Assembly: GCA_013286305.1 (NCBI GenBank)
Contig: JABDFW010000028.1
Coordinates: 1 to 36,760, forward strand
Direction: 5' to 3'
DNA: 36,760 bases
Origin: Bacteroidota bacterium
Lineage (GTDB): Bacteria; Bacteroidota; Bacteroidia; Chitinophagales; Chitinophagaceae
In this document: positions 1 through 7,979 of the stretch, in pieces
Position numbering within the stretch: the stretch's first letter is position 1
How the letters are laid out: every line of letters starts with the position of its first letter
The notes under the pieces: generated by a model
The model's database searches: none
The model's input: the letters and a program-made list of their open reading frames with translations, nothing else
What the model was told of the DNA's origin: nothing
Position numbers and translations under genes: made by a program

Positions 1-1215
1 ACTTCTTACAAAAAAGCTTTGCCGTATGCTTTAGCCGCAGTTAATTATGCGCAAAATAATGTTGTGCGGTGCAACAAGTATGATGCAGCAAATTATTTTA
101 TAACCGCCGGAAATTTATATAATGACCTGAAATATTTTGGTAAAGCCAAACAATTACTTACCCAGGGCTTAGCTATAGCCAAAGAGATTGGCCATAAGGA
201 AGATATAAAGGAAGCATACCTGGATTTTTCAAAATTGTACTTTGCCAAAAATAAATTTGACAGCGCCTATTATTACAATGTACTATATAACGATCTGAAA
301 GATTCCATTATAAACGAACAAAGCATGATGGAAATAAAACAGATAGATGCCCGCTACCAGGCAGCAAAAAAAGATAAAGAAATAGCCTTGCTTAACCAAC
401 AGGGGCAAGCCAGTGAAGTAGAAATTACCCGGCAAAAATTCAGGCTCAATATCATTGTAATATCGTGCGCCCTTCTCATTGTTATCGTTTTTTTATTATA
501 CAACCGGCAACAGCTTAAACAAAAAAATAAGTTCCAGGACGAACTGGGCAGGCACCGCAACAAACTTTTTAATTCAATTGTTTCTGTCCAGGACAAAGAA
601 CGCAAACGCATAGCGCAGGATATACATGATAGCCTGGGTTCTTTACTATCTGCCGCCCGGTTGAATCTTTCAAGGCTTGAAGAAGAAAAAAAATCACTTA
701 CCGGCCTTCAGCGCGAAAAATATGAAACCACTTTAGCGCTGCTTGATGACGCCGCGACAGAACTAAGAAATATATCGCACAACCTTATGCCTGCAACGTT
801 ATCAAAGCTGGGGTTAATGGCTGCCCTGCAAAACCTGTTTGATAAAATAGCGGCAACAGGATTACATATAACCTTTACTACACACGATATAAAGGACCGG
901 ATGAATGAGGAAGCAGAAATAAGCATTTACCGTATTCTGCTTGAACTTATTAATAATATTGTAAAACACGCCCAGGCCAGCGAAATAACTGTGCAAATAA
1001 TAAAATACCCTGAACATATTAATATAACTGTGGAAGACAATGGCCTTGGTTTTAATTATAAAAAAGCGTCTGATGGAAAGGGGATAGGTTTGAATAATGT
1101 AAGGTCAAGAATAGAATACCTGAAAGGAACAATTGATATTGATTCAGGTACGGGCACCGGGTCAACCGTTATTATTGATATTCCTTACACTGCAAATACC
1201 ATTAATACGGTATAA
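1..1215 (+). CDS. Sensor histidine kinase (HisKA_3/HATPase_c) with N-terminal TPRs, 5' end cut by window
   Basis: The frame is open to base 1, so the true start lies upstream. The N-terminal part reads as TPR-like helices, followed by a coiled-coil-like stretch and one membrane segment (LNIIVISCALLIVIVFLLY, about 448-504). The dimerisation/phosphoacceptor helix has the HisKA_3 box ERKRIAQDIHDSLG; the likely phosphorylated His is codon 625-627. The ATPase domain shows an N box (ELINNIVKHA), the G1 motif VEDNGLGF and GKGIGLNNV. This is the usual layout of a Bacteroidota NarL-partner kinase: TPR sensor, one TM, short kinase core. The partner regulator starts 75 bases downstream. The last codons overlap an operator-like array (1194-1239) that probably serves that regulator gene. 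The signal sensed cannot be told from the sequence. Confidence 0.93.
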   Translation, partial: TSYKKALPYALAAVNYAQNNVVRCNKYDAANYFITAGNLYNDLKYFGKAKQLLTQGLAIAKEIGHKEDIKEAYLDFSKLYFAKNKFDSAYYYNVLYNDLKDSIINEQSMMEIKQIDARYQAAKKDKEIALLNQQGQASEVEITRQKFRLNIIVISCALLIVIVFLLYNRQQLKQKNKFQDELGRHRNKLFNSIVSVQDKERKRIAQDIHDSLGSLLSAARLNLSRLEEEKKSLTGLQREKYETTLALLDDAATELRNISHNLMPATLSKLGLMAALQNLFDKIAATGLHITFTTHDIKDRMNEEAEISIYRILLELINNIVKHAQASEITVQIIKYPEHINITVEDNGLGFNYKKASDGKGIGLNNVRSRIEYLKGTIDIDSGTGTGSTVIIDIPYTANTINTV

Positions 1216-1239
1216 GTAAATGCCGTTTATTTGGTATTG
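1194..1239 (+). promoter_or_regulatory. Operator-like array A: two ATRCC-N8-GGTAT dyads, 24-nt period
   Basis: ATACC (1196-1200) N8 GGTAT (1209-1213), then ATGCC (1220-1224) N8 GGTAT (1233-1237). The second dyad sits exactly 24 nt after the first. The same array with the same spacing occurs at 1962-2007. TACC half-sites in inverted order suit a NarL-type regulator, and the gene just downstream encodes one, so autoregulation is the inference. Confidence 0.6.
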
Positions 1240-1268
1240 GTTTGTTTAGTACAAGAAAAATATCTTTA
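1237..1268 (+). promoter_or_regulatory. Possible Bacteroidota-type promoter of the NarL-type regulator
   Basis: TTG (1237-1239), a 21-nt spacer and TATCTTTA (1261-1268) fit TTG-N19-21-TAnnTTTG with one mismatch in the -7 box. The -33 element overlaps the last half-site of array A, a geometry suited to activation. It would start transcription about 15 nt before the ATG at 1290. Confidence 0.4.
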
Positions 1269-1289
1269 TACAATATATCTTTTACAAAA

Positions 1290-1937
1290 ATGCCTGTACG
1301 ATTATTGATAGCAGACGACCACCGCATATTGCTTGATGGTATTGTTTCGCTGCTGCAGGCAGAAAAAGATTTTATAATTGCAGGCGTAGCAAATAATGGA
1401 AATGAAGTACTTGAACTGGTAAATAAAAACGATTTTGATGTATGCCTGCTGGATATTAATATGCCGGGGCTTGATGGTATGAAAACGGCAAGGATACTTA
1501 AAGAAAAAAAGCCGGGTATAAAAATAATTATACTTACTACCTACAACGATAAAGAGATAATTACCGAAATGCTGCAGGCAGGTGTTTCGGGTTACCTGCT
1601 TAAAAATTCTTCCATGCGGGAGTTGGTTCAAGCCATTAACCGCGTACAGGGAGGCAACTTTTATTTTAGTGAAGAAGTGCACACTGCCATTATGGAAACT
1701 TATGTGCAGCAACTAAAACAAAAAAATAACCTGGAAGAAACCGTGATCCTGACCCAACGGGAAAAAGAAATATTGCAGTTACTTGCACGTGAATATACCA
1801 ACGACAAAATTGCAGAGGAGTTGCATATAAGTTACCGCACAGTGGAAACACACAGAAAAAACCTGATGCAAAAAACCAAATCGCATAACCTGGCAGGATT
1901 GCTGAAGTTTGTCTATAGCAAAAACATCCTGCATTAA
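1290..1937 (+). CDS. NarL/FixJ-type response regulator (receiver + LuxR HTH)
   Basis: A 215-residue DNA-binding response regulator, the likely partner of the kinase upstream. I chose ATG 1290 over the upstream TTG 1242 because the receiver domain begins directly with MPVRLLIADDHRILLDG. The phosphoacceptor Asp is in VCLLDINMPGLDG, the Thr switch in IIILTTYND and the Lys in GYLLKNSS. The C-terminal LuxR helix-turn-helix runs from LTQREKEILQLLA through IAEELHISYRTVETHRKNL. The gene has its own operator-like array and a possible promoter in the end of the kinase gene. The same array precedes the next gene, which makes a small local regulon likely. Length and layout are normal for the family. Confidence 0.95.
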   Translation: MPVRLLIADDHRILLDGIVSLLQAEKDFIIAGVANNGNEVLELVNKNDFDVCLLDINMPGLDGMKTARILKEKKPGIKIIILTTYNDKEIITEMLQAGVSGYLLKNSSMRELVQAINRVQGGNFYFSEEVHTAIMETYVQQLKQKNNLEETVILTQREKEILQLLAREYTNDKIAEELHISYRTVETHRKNLMQKTKSHNLAGLLKFVYSKNILH

Positions 1938-1961
1938 CCCAATTACAGGTCAAATTATTAT

Positions 1962-2007
1962 TAATACCAAATTCTTGGTATATACAAATACCGCATTATT
2001 TGTATTG
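1962..2007 (+). promoter_or_regulatory. Operator-like array B, same architecture as array A
   Basis: ATACC (1964-1968) N8 GGTAT (1977-1981), then ATACC (1988-1992) N8 TGTAT (2001-2005), again with a 24-nt period. The first dyad can also be drawn as a hairpin with a 7-bp stem (1964-1970/1975-1981), and 1982-1989/1998-2005 as a second with 8 bp. Because the spacing matches array A while the N8 spacers differ, a protein-binding site explains it better than a chance hairpin. Confidence 0.6.
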
Positions 2008-2035
2008 TTCAGCATGCGTAGCTAAAATAAATTTG
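2005..2035 (+). promoter_or_regulatory. Bacteroidota-type promoter of the ELWxxDGT-repeat gene
   Basis: TTG (2005-2007), a 20-nt spacer and a perfect TAAATTTG (2028-2035) match TTG-N19-21-TAnnTTTG. The -33 element abuts array B. The leader to ATG 2088 would be about 45 nt. Confidence 0.55.
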
Positions 2036-2087
2036 ACTATTGATTTTTCATCAGCAATAAAAACTTTCCCTGCTAAAAAACAATCTT

Positions 2088-4202
2088 ATGAAAAAAATAT
2101 ACGCTGTTTTATTATTAATGTTTGCAGGATTTTTAAACGCAAATGCACAAGTTACCAAACTATACTCAGCAACAAATGTACAAGGTGGCCTGCAAATAGG
2201 CAGCAAGGTATTGTTTATTGATAATACAGGAAAAGTTGGGTCAACAGACGGCACTGTAGCAGGAACTTCCACTTTTACTGCTCCTGCTATTATACAAACC
2301 AACAGTGCAACTGGTTTTTTAAACAATGATTTTTACTATGTGGGTACTGATGCCACACATGGCACGGAACTATGGAAAACTAACGGTGCGGCAGGTGGAA
2401 CTGTGCTAGTAAAAGACATAAACCCTGGTACCGCAAGCTCTAATCCCGCAGGCAGTAGCCATAACCATAGCTTTCCGGTTGTAAACAACATCATGTTTTT
2501 TATCGCCGATGATGGCACGCATGGCGCTGAATTATGGAAAACGGATGGCACGACCACGGGTACAGTTATGGTAAAAGACATAAATCCCGGCAGCGGCGGT
2601 TCTTCCATTCAAATGAGCCACCCACTGGTAAATAATTATACCAATACATTTTATTTTACTGCTAATGATGGCACACACGGGCAGGAGCTTTGGAAAAGCG
2701 ATGGTACCGGTGCGGGCACTGTAATGGTGGCGGATATTACAGCCGGCAGCGCCTCGACTGATTTTGGCACCGATTTTACATTAGCAGCGATTGGTAATTA
2801 TTCATTTTTTGTAGCAGATGATGGTGTGCATGGCGCTGAGTTATGGCGCACAGACGGCAGCTTTACAGGAACGTTTTTATTAAAAGACATTAATCCGGGC
2901 AGCGGATCAGCTTTTAGCCTGGGCAACAATTTTGATTACCTGGTATTTGGCAGCAAACTGGTTTTTTCAACATCGAGCAGTACTAATAATTACGGCATGT
3001 GGATAACCGACGGCACTACAGCCAATACTGTTGTTGTAAAAAATAATCTCAACCCCTATTTGGGTTTTTACAACAGCAGCGCTGTTATTTTAAACGGCAA
3101 GTTTTACTTTTCATCAGGCAGCAGTAGCGGTGTAGGTATATGGCAAAGTGATGGCACTGCGGCAGGTACAAAATTGTTTAAAGATTTTACTTATGGCAAC
3201 ATTCAAAATCCCAGTATATTATTACCGGTTAAAAACAATTCAGACGCGGGGACTCAGTTTCTTTTCCAGGGTAATAAATTTTTCTTTACCGCGTACGATG
3301 GTTTACACGGTTACCAGTTATGGGTAAGCGATGGTACCCTTGCAAATACAAAACTTATTACCATTAATCCCACCGGCAATGCGATAGACACTACGCAAAA
3401 CAACAATGGTAATACCTGGTTTTTTACACAGGATCATTTGTTTTTAACTGCTACTGACGGTGTACATGGCTATGAGCTTTGGAAAAGCGATGGTACGGCA
3501 GCAGGTACCGCTATGGTGCAGGATATAAATACCGGCAGTGCTTCATCAAACATACAATTTTGTGGTATTGCATCATCCAATACCCTTGTTTTTACCGCAA
3601 CTGATAACACAAGTAATTCAAATTTGTATAAGTTAGACGCTTCAGTAACTACATTACCCCTTCAACTGGGTAATTTTACTGCACAATTAAAAGGCAATGA
3701 TGTATTACTTAACTGGAATACATTGGAGGAAATAAATACGGCTTCTTTTAATATACAGCGCAGCACTACAGGCGAAAATTTTTCAACTGTTGGTTCTGTA
3801 AGGGCTGCAGGCAACAGTACAATGCCTGTAAACTATGCTTATACAGATTTTGCTGTTGGTTTAAATGTAAATCAGTGGTATTACCGCCTGCAAATGCTTG
3901 ATAAAGACGGTAAAATAAGTTACAGCAAAATTGTAAAGGTTAGCCGTAACAACAATACACTGTCACTAATTATATCCCCTAACCCATCTACAACATCAGT
4001 AGCCTTACAGCTTACAAATGTTGCCGGTAATATAAATATTAAAGTGATTGATATGAGCGGCAGGGTTTTACAGAATATTGTGCAAAATACAGTTGCAGGC
4101 CAGCGCATCCCTCTTAACATTAAAAATTTATCAGCTGGTATTTATATAATTACCGTTAACTTTAAAGGAACGATCCTGCAAGAAAAGTTTGTGAAATATT
4201 AA
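2088..4202 (+). CDS. Secreted ELWxxDGT-repeat protein with T9SS C-terminal sorting domain
   Basis: 704 residues, with a signal peptide (MKKIYAVLLLMFAGFLNANA). From about residue 94 to 483 there are eight copies of the ELWxxDGT repeat, such as ELWKTDGTTTGTVMVKDINPG and degenerate forms GMWITDGT, GIWQSDGT and QLWVSDGT. The spacing suggests a beta-propeller-like fold. A linker domain follows (about 520-620, LNWNTLEEINTASFNIQRS), typical of Bacteroidota surface proteins. The last 80 residues (ISPNPSTTSV to LQEKFVKY) are a type A type IX secretion signal, so the protein should be exported through the outer membrane and anchored or released. Its ligand is unknown. It lies behind a promoter and operator array shared with the NarL-type regulator, so it is a probable output of that two-component system. 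Confidence 0.9.
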   Translation: MKKIYAVLLLMFAGFLNANAQVTKLYSATNVQGGLQIGSKVLFIDNTGKVGSTDGTVAGTSTFTAPAIIQTNSATGFLNNDFYYVGTDATHGTELWKTNGAAGGTVLVKDINPGTASSNPAGSSHNHSFPVVNNIMFFIADDGTHGAELWKTDGTTTGTVMVKDINPGSGGSSIQMSHPLVNNYTNTFYFTANDGTHGQELWKSDGTGAGTVMVADITAGSASTDFGTDFTLAAIGNYSFFVADDGVHGAELWRTDGSFTGTFLLKDINPGSGSAFSLGNNFDYLVFGSKLVFSTSSSTNNYGMWITDGTTANTVVVKNNLNPYLGFYNSSAVILNGKFYFSSGSSSGVGIWQSDGTAAGTKLFKDFTYGNIQNPSILLPVKNNSDAGTQFLFQGNKFFFTAYDGLHGYQLWVSDGTLANTKLITINPTGNAIDTTQNNNGNTWFFTQDHLFLTATDGVHGYELWKSDGTAAGTAMVQDINTGSASSNIQFCGIASSNTLVFTATDNTSNSNLYKLDASVTTLPLQLGNFTAQLKGNDVLLNWNTLEEINTASFNIQRSTTGENFSTVGSVRAAGNSTMPVNYAYTDFAVGLNVNQWYYRLQMLDKDGKISYSKIVKVSRNNNTLSLIISPNPSTTSVALQLTNVAGNINIKVIDMSGRVLQNIVQNTVAGQRIPLNIKNLSAGIYIITVNFKGTILQEKFVKY

Positions 4203-4254
4203 AACTTATTTTTATAACCTCCTGGCCTATTAAAAAACAAAACACTACGCATAT

Positions 4255-4980
4255 ATGAAGTTTGTTAAATGTATTACAGTAAGCCTTTTTACTGTATTTT
4301 CCGTACCCTCTTTTTCTCAAAATTTTAATAATGCAATAAAGGTAAATCTTAGCTCGCTTGCATTAAAAAATTTCAGCTTTCAATACGAAAGAGGCCTCAC
4401 CAGGCATATATCTGTGGCCTTGGGTTTCCGGGTCGAGCCTAGTGGAACGATTCCTCTGCATTCATTCGCAGAAAAAGTATTTGACAAAAGTGATTTTAAC
4501 CTGGATGACTTTAAAATGGGCAATACTGCTATTACCCCCGAAGTAAGGTTTTATCTTGGCCATGGCAAACAAAGGGGCTTTTATATTGCTCCATATGCCC
4601 GCTATGCCAGTTTTAATCTTTCTTTACCTATAAACTATTCGTCGGGTAACGGCAACCAGGAAGCACTATTTAACGGGCACATCAATTCCTTTAGCGGCGG
4701 AATGATGTTTGGCATGCAATATACTTTTGGTAAAATGGTAGTGTTTGATATATGGCTGATAGGGGCCCATTACGGCAGCAGCAACGGCAATGCTACTTTT
4801 GTTGCCCCGGGCGGGTTGTCGCCAGATGACCAACAAAGCTTGCAGCAAAAGCTGGATAATATAAATATTAAACCGTTCAATTTTACCGGCACTGTAACCG
4901 CAAATGGCGCAACCATTCAAACAAATGGCCCCTGGGTAGGCATACGCTCTTTAGGCTTTAACCTTGGCATAAGGTTTTAG
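4255..4980 (+). CDS. Outer-membrane beta-barrel protein, DUF3575-like
   Basis: 241 residues, with signal peptide MKFVKCITVSLFTVFSVPSFSQ. The start of the mature part (AIKVNLSSLALKNFSFQYERGL) resembles DUF3575-type small barrels, and alternating beta strands follow. The chain ends in LGIRF, the terminal aromatic residue expected of a BAM-inserted barrel. It starts 52 bases after the ELWxxDGT gene on the same strand with no terminator visible between them, so co-transcription is possible. No specific function can be assigned. Confidence 0.8.
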   Translation: MKFVKCITVSLFTVFSVPSFSQNFNNAIKVNLSSLALKNFSFQYERGLTRHISVALGFRVEPSGTIPLHSFAEKVFDKSDFNLDDFKMGNTAITPEVRFYLGHGKQRGFYIAPYARYASFNLSLPINYSSGNGNQEALFNGHINSFSGGMMFGMQYTFGKMVVFDIWLIGAHYGSSNGNATFVAPGGLSPDDQQSLQQKLDNINIKPFNFTGTVTANGATIQTNGPWVGIRSLGFNLGIRF

Positions 4981-5027
4981 CTGAAATTAAATGCATTATA
5001 TTGTTATTTGCAGCAATGTTGTGTTAG

Positions 5028-5456
5028 CTACGAATTTATGTAGCTGTGCAGGTGCGAAATAGTTTCTTCGTGCTCAAGTATAGTTTCCTTTACTACATCG
5101 TTTATGGAAATTATACCTGCAAGCCTGTTGCCATCCATTACCGGTAAATAACGGAGGTTTTTATCACTCATCAGTTCCATGCAATATTCAATGGTATCAC
5201 CCACAGCTACAGAAGGAAAATGGGATGACATGATCTCACCCACCGTTGTATCGGTAGATGACCTCCCTTTAAGTATCACCTTGCGGGAATAATCCCTTTC
5301 CGTCATAATACCAAGAAAGTCGCTGTTTTCCATAACTGCAACAGAACCAATGTTTTGGTCTGCCATTATGTGCAAGGCATCAATTACGGTTGTTGATGGG
5401 CTAACTGTGGTAACATTGCTACCCTTGCGGTGAAGTATATGACTGACTTTTCTCAT
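5028..5456 (-). CDS. CBS-domain protein (two CBS motifs)
   Basis: 142 residues consisting of a tandem CBS pair (Bateman module). The first CBS contains DALHIMADQNIGSVAVM and GIMTERDYSRKVIL. The second contains VGEIMSSHFPSVAVGDTIEYC, NLRYLPVMDGNRLAGIIS and INDVVKETI. I chose ATG 5456 (MRKVSHIL) over the TTG at 5486. Such stand-alone proteins bind adenine nucleotides and act as energy or redox sensors. There is no catalytic domain and no partner gene alongside, so the target is unknown. It is convergent with the barrel gene and cytoplasmic. Confidence 0.9.
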   Translation of the reverse strand: MRKVSHILHRKGSNVTTVSPSTTVIDALHIMADQNIGSVAVMENSDFLGIMTERDYSRKVILKGRSSTDTTVGEIMSSHFPSVAVGDTIEYCMELMSDKNLRYLPVMDGNRLAGIISINDVVKETILEHEETISHLHSYINS

Positions 5457-5556
5457 TATGGAAGCTTTTTTGTACAAAAGGTACAACTAAAATTGCAAAA
5501 TAAAAAAATAAGCAAAAAGTTTAGAAAATTTCAAAAAAAAGATACTATTTCAATGA

Positions 5557-5793
5557 TAGAATTAGGTAGAATATTCGCAAATGGCTTTTAATATAGGATA
5601 TGGCAATAATAGCCTTTCCCCCATTTCCTTTCTACCAGGTATTGGTAGCAGCTATCGTTGTTATGAAACTTCCTGTTAAATGTAATGGCATCTATCCCTT
5701 CAAACATATCTAATTATTTTTAGCCTAAAAATACTAAGTTAATTAGTTAAACCAAGTCTTATCTTTACAAGGCGAATATTCTACCTAATTCTA
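5557..5793. repeat. 237-nt element bounded by perfect 22-bp inverted repeats
   Basis: The left arm (5557-5578, beginning TAGAATTAGGTAGAATATTC) is the exact reverse complement of the right arm (5772-5793). The 193 nt between have no ORF above 16 codons but hold smaller dyads: TACCA/TGGTA near 5635-5650, and CTAATTA (5710-5716)/TAATTAG (5740-5746) around TTTTTAG-C-CTAAAAA. TCAAT stands just outside both arms (5550-5554 and 5798-5802), though not exactly abutting. The element fills most of the 355-nt gap 5457-5811. It could be a small non-autonomous mobile element or a long-stem structured region. The GTG start of the next gene is 19 nt past the right arm. Confidence 0.75.
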
Positions 5794-5811
5794 AAAATCA
5801 ATCTAAAATTT

Positions 5812-6408
5812 GTGTTTATTAATCTGATCTTTTTAAGTGATTTAACTGATTTTAAAGACATTGTAGTAAATATTGGTTTGCCACTTATATTGGCAATTGC
5901 AACAATATATTTAGCTATTTATACTTACAAATTAGTTGCTGAAGCAAGACTTTCGAGAAAATCGCAAGTACAACCCTGCATATCAATCCATTTAGACCAA
6001 GCAGAAACAGACCCGACCTTGCTGTTTGTTATTGTACAAAATGTTGGGCAAGGCATGGCCTATGACTTGACATTTGACATAAAAAAAGACTTTGGTAATT
6101 ATGGAAACGAAGCGATGCAAATAGGACAAAGGGGTCTGTTTAAAGAAGGCATGAAATTTTTTCCACCTGGCTATTTGAAGAAGTTTTTTCTTACAGAGAC
6201 GATCCATAATTATGACAAGAAAATGCAAGAAGAACTAATTCTTACGGCCAACTATAAAAATGTTTTTAAAGAGATAATAAGCGAAACATTTCACATAAAA
6301 TTAAAAGAACAGAGAATGAGTTCATCAATTTCTCCACCCGATACTTACATCGGAAGAATTGCTGATAGTTTAAAGAAAATAAAAGAAGCTATGGAGAAAA
6401 ATGAATAA
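5812..6408 (+). CDS. Hypothetical single-pass membrane protein
   Basis: 198 residues from a GTG start. One strong membrane helix (VVNIGLPLILAIATIYLAIY, about residues 18-38) is followed by basic residues (ARLSRKSQ), suggesting a short N-terminal outside part and a cytoplasmic body. The body has beta-rich sequence with VIVQNVGQGMAYDLTFDI, a pattern seen in uncharacterised membrane-anchored proteins with an Ig-like fold, and a charged C-terminal helix (IADSLKKIKEAMEKN). I recognise no named family. The gene follows the inverted-repeat element directly and is AT-richer than the lipid genes downstream, which suggests acquisition. GTG is the start only because no ATG precedes the membrane segment. 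Confidence 0.7.
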   Translation: MFINLIFLSDLTDFKDIVVNIGLPLILAIATIYLAIYTYKLVAEARLSRKSQVQPCISIHLDQAETDPTLLFVIVQNVGQGMAYDLTFDIKKDFGNYGNEAMQIGQRGLFKEGMKFFPPGYLKKFFLTETIHNYDKKMQEELILTANYKNVFKEIISETFHIKLKEQRMSSSISPPDTYIGRIADSLKKIKEAMEKNE

Positions 6409-6510
6409 GCAGGCCAGATATTGATTTGCAAAAAATAAAGCTTAGCGGGAGAACAAAGTCTTTTTATTTTAACCGATTTCTATTTTTTAAAAAATGTATT
6501 TGACGACACC

Positions 6511-7020
6511 ATGAAAGAAATTCTTTTTATCATATTTTGCGTCCCATGTTTTTGTTTTGGACAAAAACTTGAAGAAAACAAAGTTGATGAATTTACCAAA
6601 GCATTTGTAAAGAGGACATCGTGGGAAACGATTAATTTTTCTAATAATTTTTTGGCATATTCCCGGATTAGCAAAATAGATAATATTTACTATTTGGATG
6701 TCAAAGTAACTCTATCTGACGCTGTCTTTTCCATTGAGAAAGATGATAAACTAATGATTAAAACTGTAACAGACTCAATCATAACGATTTTTAATTTAAA
6801 ATATCAAATTAGCTGTACTGGTTGCGGAGCAAAGGGTCTTATTGGAAGCGGTTTAGAAGGAATTGAAGTTAGTTACCCGATTCCAAGTGAGATGGTTCTA
6901 TATTTATTAACTAATAAGATCAAAGCACTTAGGCTTTACACTACTGATGGATATGTTGAACATGATATTAAAGATAAAAACGCTCAAACTTTTATAAAGC
7001 AATTAAAATTGGTTAATTAG
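6511..7020 (+). CDS. Hypothetical exported protein
   Basis: 169 residues, with a clear signal peptide (MKEILFIIFCVPCFCFGQ). The mature part has mixed alpha/beta content, a CxGCG cluster (ISCTGCGAKGLIGSG, about residues 108-122) and no recognised domain. The two Cys residues could bind metal or form a disulfide after export. The gene lies 102 bases after the membrane protein on the same strand. Base composition is markedly AT-rich: 18 G+C in the 60 bases 6541-6600, against 31 of 60 at 7321-7380 in the next gene. Function unknown. Confidence 0.7.
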   Translation: MKEILFIIFCVPCFCFGQKLEENKVDEFTKAFVKRTSWETINFSNNFLAYSRISKIDNIYYLDVKVTLSDAVFSIEKDDKLMIKTVTDSIITIFNLKYQISCTGCGAKGLIGSGLEGIEVSYPIPSEMVLYLLTNKIKALRLYTTDGYVEHDIKDKNAQTFIKQLKLVN

Positions 7021-7050
7021 GCTAAGTTTAGGCAATGCAGTTAGTGTGCC

Positions 7051-7105
7051 AGTTCAATGAACTATTTACTCAAATTAATGTTTTTCACGTGTTATGCGAA
7101 TAACA
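7051..7105. promoter_or_regulatory. Two short dyads upstream of the lipid cluster
   Basis: AGTTCA-A-TGAACT (7051-7063) and TGTTAT-GCGA-ATAACA (7090-7105) lie in the 165-nt gap before the desaturase. They may be operators for the cluster. Neither is followed directly by a T-run, so they are not convincing terminators. Confidence 0.3.
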
Positions 7106-7185
7106 TTACTTTCGCTTAATTTTTTTAGAGACGCTGATCCCCATCTTAATTTTTTACGTATTTATCATAAATTATTATTTACATT

Positions 7186-7911
7186 ATGCCTATTTTGATT
7201 TTCTTTCTCGCTCACTGGTTTTTATCCCTGTTTTGCCAAACATTCTTTTTACACAGATACGCGTCACATAAGATGTTCACCATGAACAAGTTCTGGGAAA
7301 GATTTTTTTACGGTTTTACCATATTAACGCAGGGCGCTTCCTTCTTAAACCCCCGGGCATACGCTATTATGCACCGGATGCACCATGCCTATAGCGACAC
7401 TGAAAAAGACCCGCATTCGCCCCACTTTTTTGCAGATGTATGGCACATGACCATGCACACAAAAGACATTTATTTGAATTATGCCAAATATAAAACTGAA
7501 CCCGAAAAGCCGTTCAGGTCAAATTATCCTGAATGGAAAACGCTTGACAGGATAACAAATTCCTGGTTTGTAAGAATTTTATTTGGCGTTGGCTATTTTG
7601 CTTTCTATTGGTATTTTGCCACATGGTGGTGGATGTTTTTATTGCTGCCAATTCATTTTTTTATGGGGCCGATACATGGGGCGATTGTAAACTGGTGCGG
7701 ACACAAATACGGGTATTCAAACTACAATAACGATGACCACAGCAAAAACTCCATTCCAATTGATATTTTTTTGATGGGGGAACTGATGCAGAATAACCAT
7801 CACAAAAGCCCAAACAGTATAAATTTTGCAAAAAAATGGTATGAGTTTGATCCTACATACCCTGTTATATTATTACTTGACCGTGTACGCATTATTAACC
7901 TGAAAAGATAA
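7186..7911 (+). CDS. Membrane fatty-acid (acyl-CoA/acyl-lipid) desaturase
   Basis: 241 residues of the di-iron membrane desaturase superfamily, which inserts a cis double bond into acyl chains using O2 and an electron donor. His boxes are HRYASH (23-28, HX4H), HRMHH (63-67, HXXHH), H164/H173 in HGAIVNWCGH and QNNHH (202-206). In the last box the first His of the usual HXXHH is Gln. Hydrophobic pairs flank the boxes. At 241 residues it is short for the family, with little N-terminal extension. As the first gene of the same-strand lipid cluster it can supply the unsaturated chain that the two methyltransferases need. The exact bond position cannot be read from the sequence. Confidence 0.9.
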   Translation: MPILIFFLAHWFLSLFCQTFFLHRYASHKMFTMNKFWERFFYGFTILTQGASFLNPRAYAIMHRMHHAYSDTEKDPHSPHFFADVWHMTMHTKDIYLNYAKYKTEPEKPFRSNYPEWKTLDRITNSWFVRILFGVGYFAFYWYFATWWWMFLLLPIHFFMGPIHGAIVNWCGHKYGYSNYNNDDHSKNSIPIDIFLMGELMQNNHHKSPNSINFAKKWYEFDPTYPVILLLDRVRIINLKR

Positions 7912-7979
7912 AAAACAGGCCGTGATAACTTCTTTTAATAAAAAATATTTAAAAGAATTATTTTTGAAACAAAACTAAT

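Noticed and set aside
1964-2005. Terminator after the NarL-type regulator gene
   Set aside because: The hairpins have no T-run after them and match the operator array A in spacing, so a binding site explains them better.
2000-2326. ORFs in both strands around the start of the ELWxxDGT gene
   Set aside because: They are out-of-frame shadows of its promoter and signal-peptide region and have no domain resemblance.
5663-5713. 16-codon ORF inside the 22-bp inverted-repeat element
   Set aside because: Too short, no ribosome site and no family resemblance; a chance frame.
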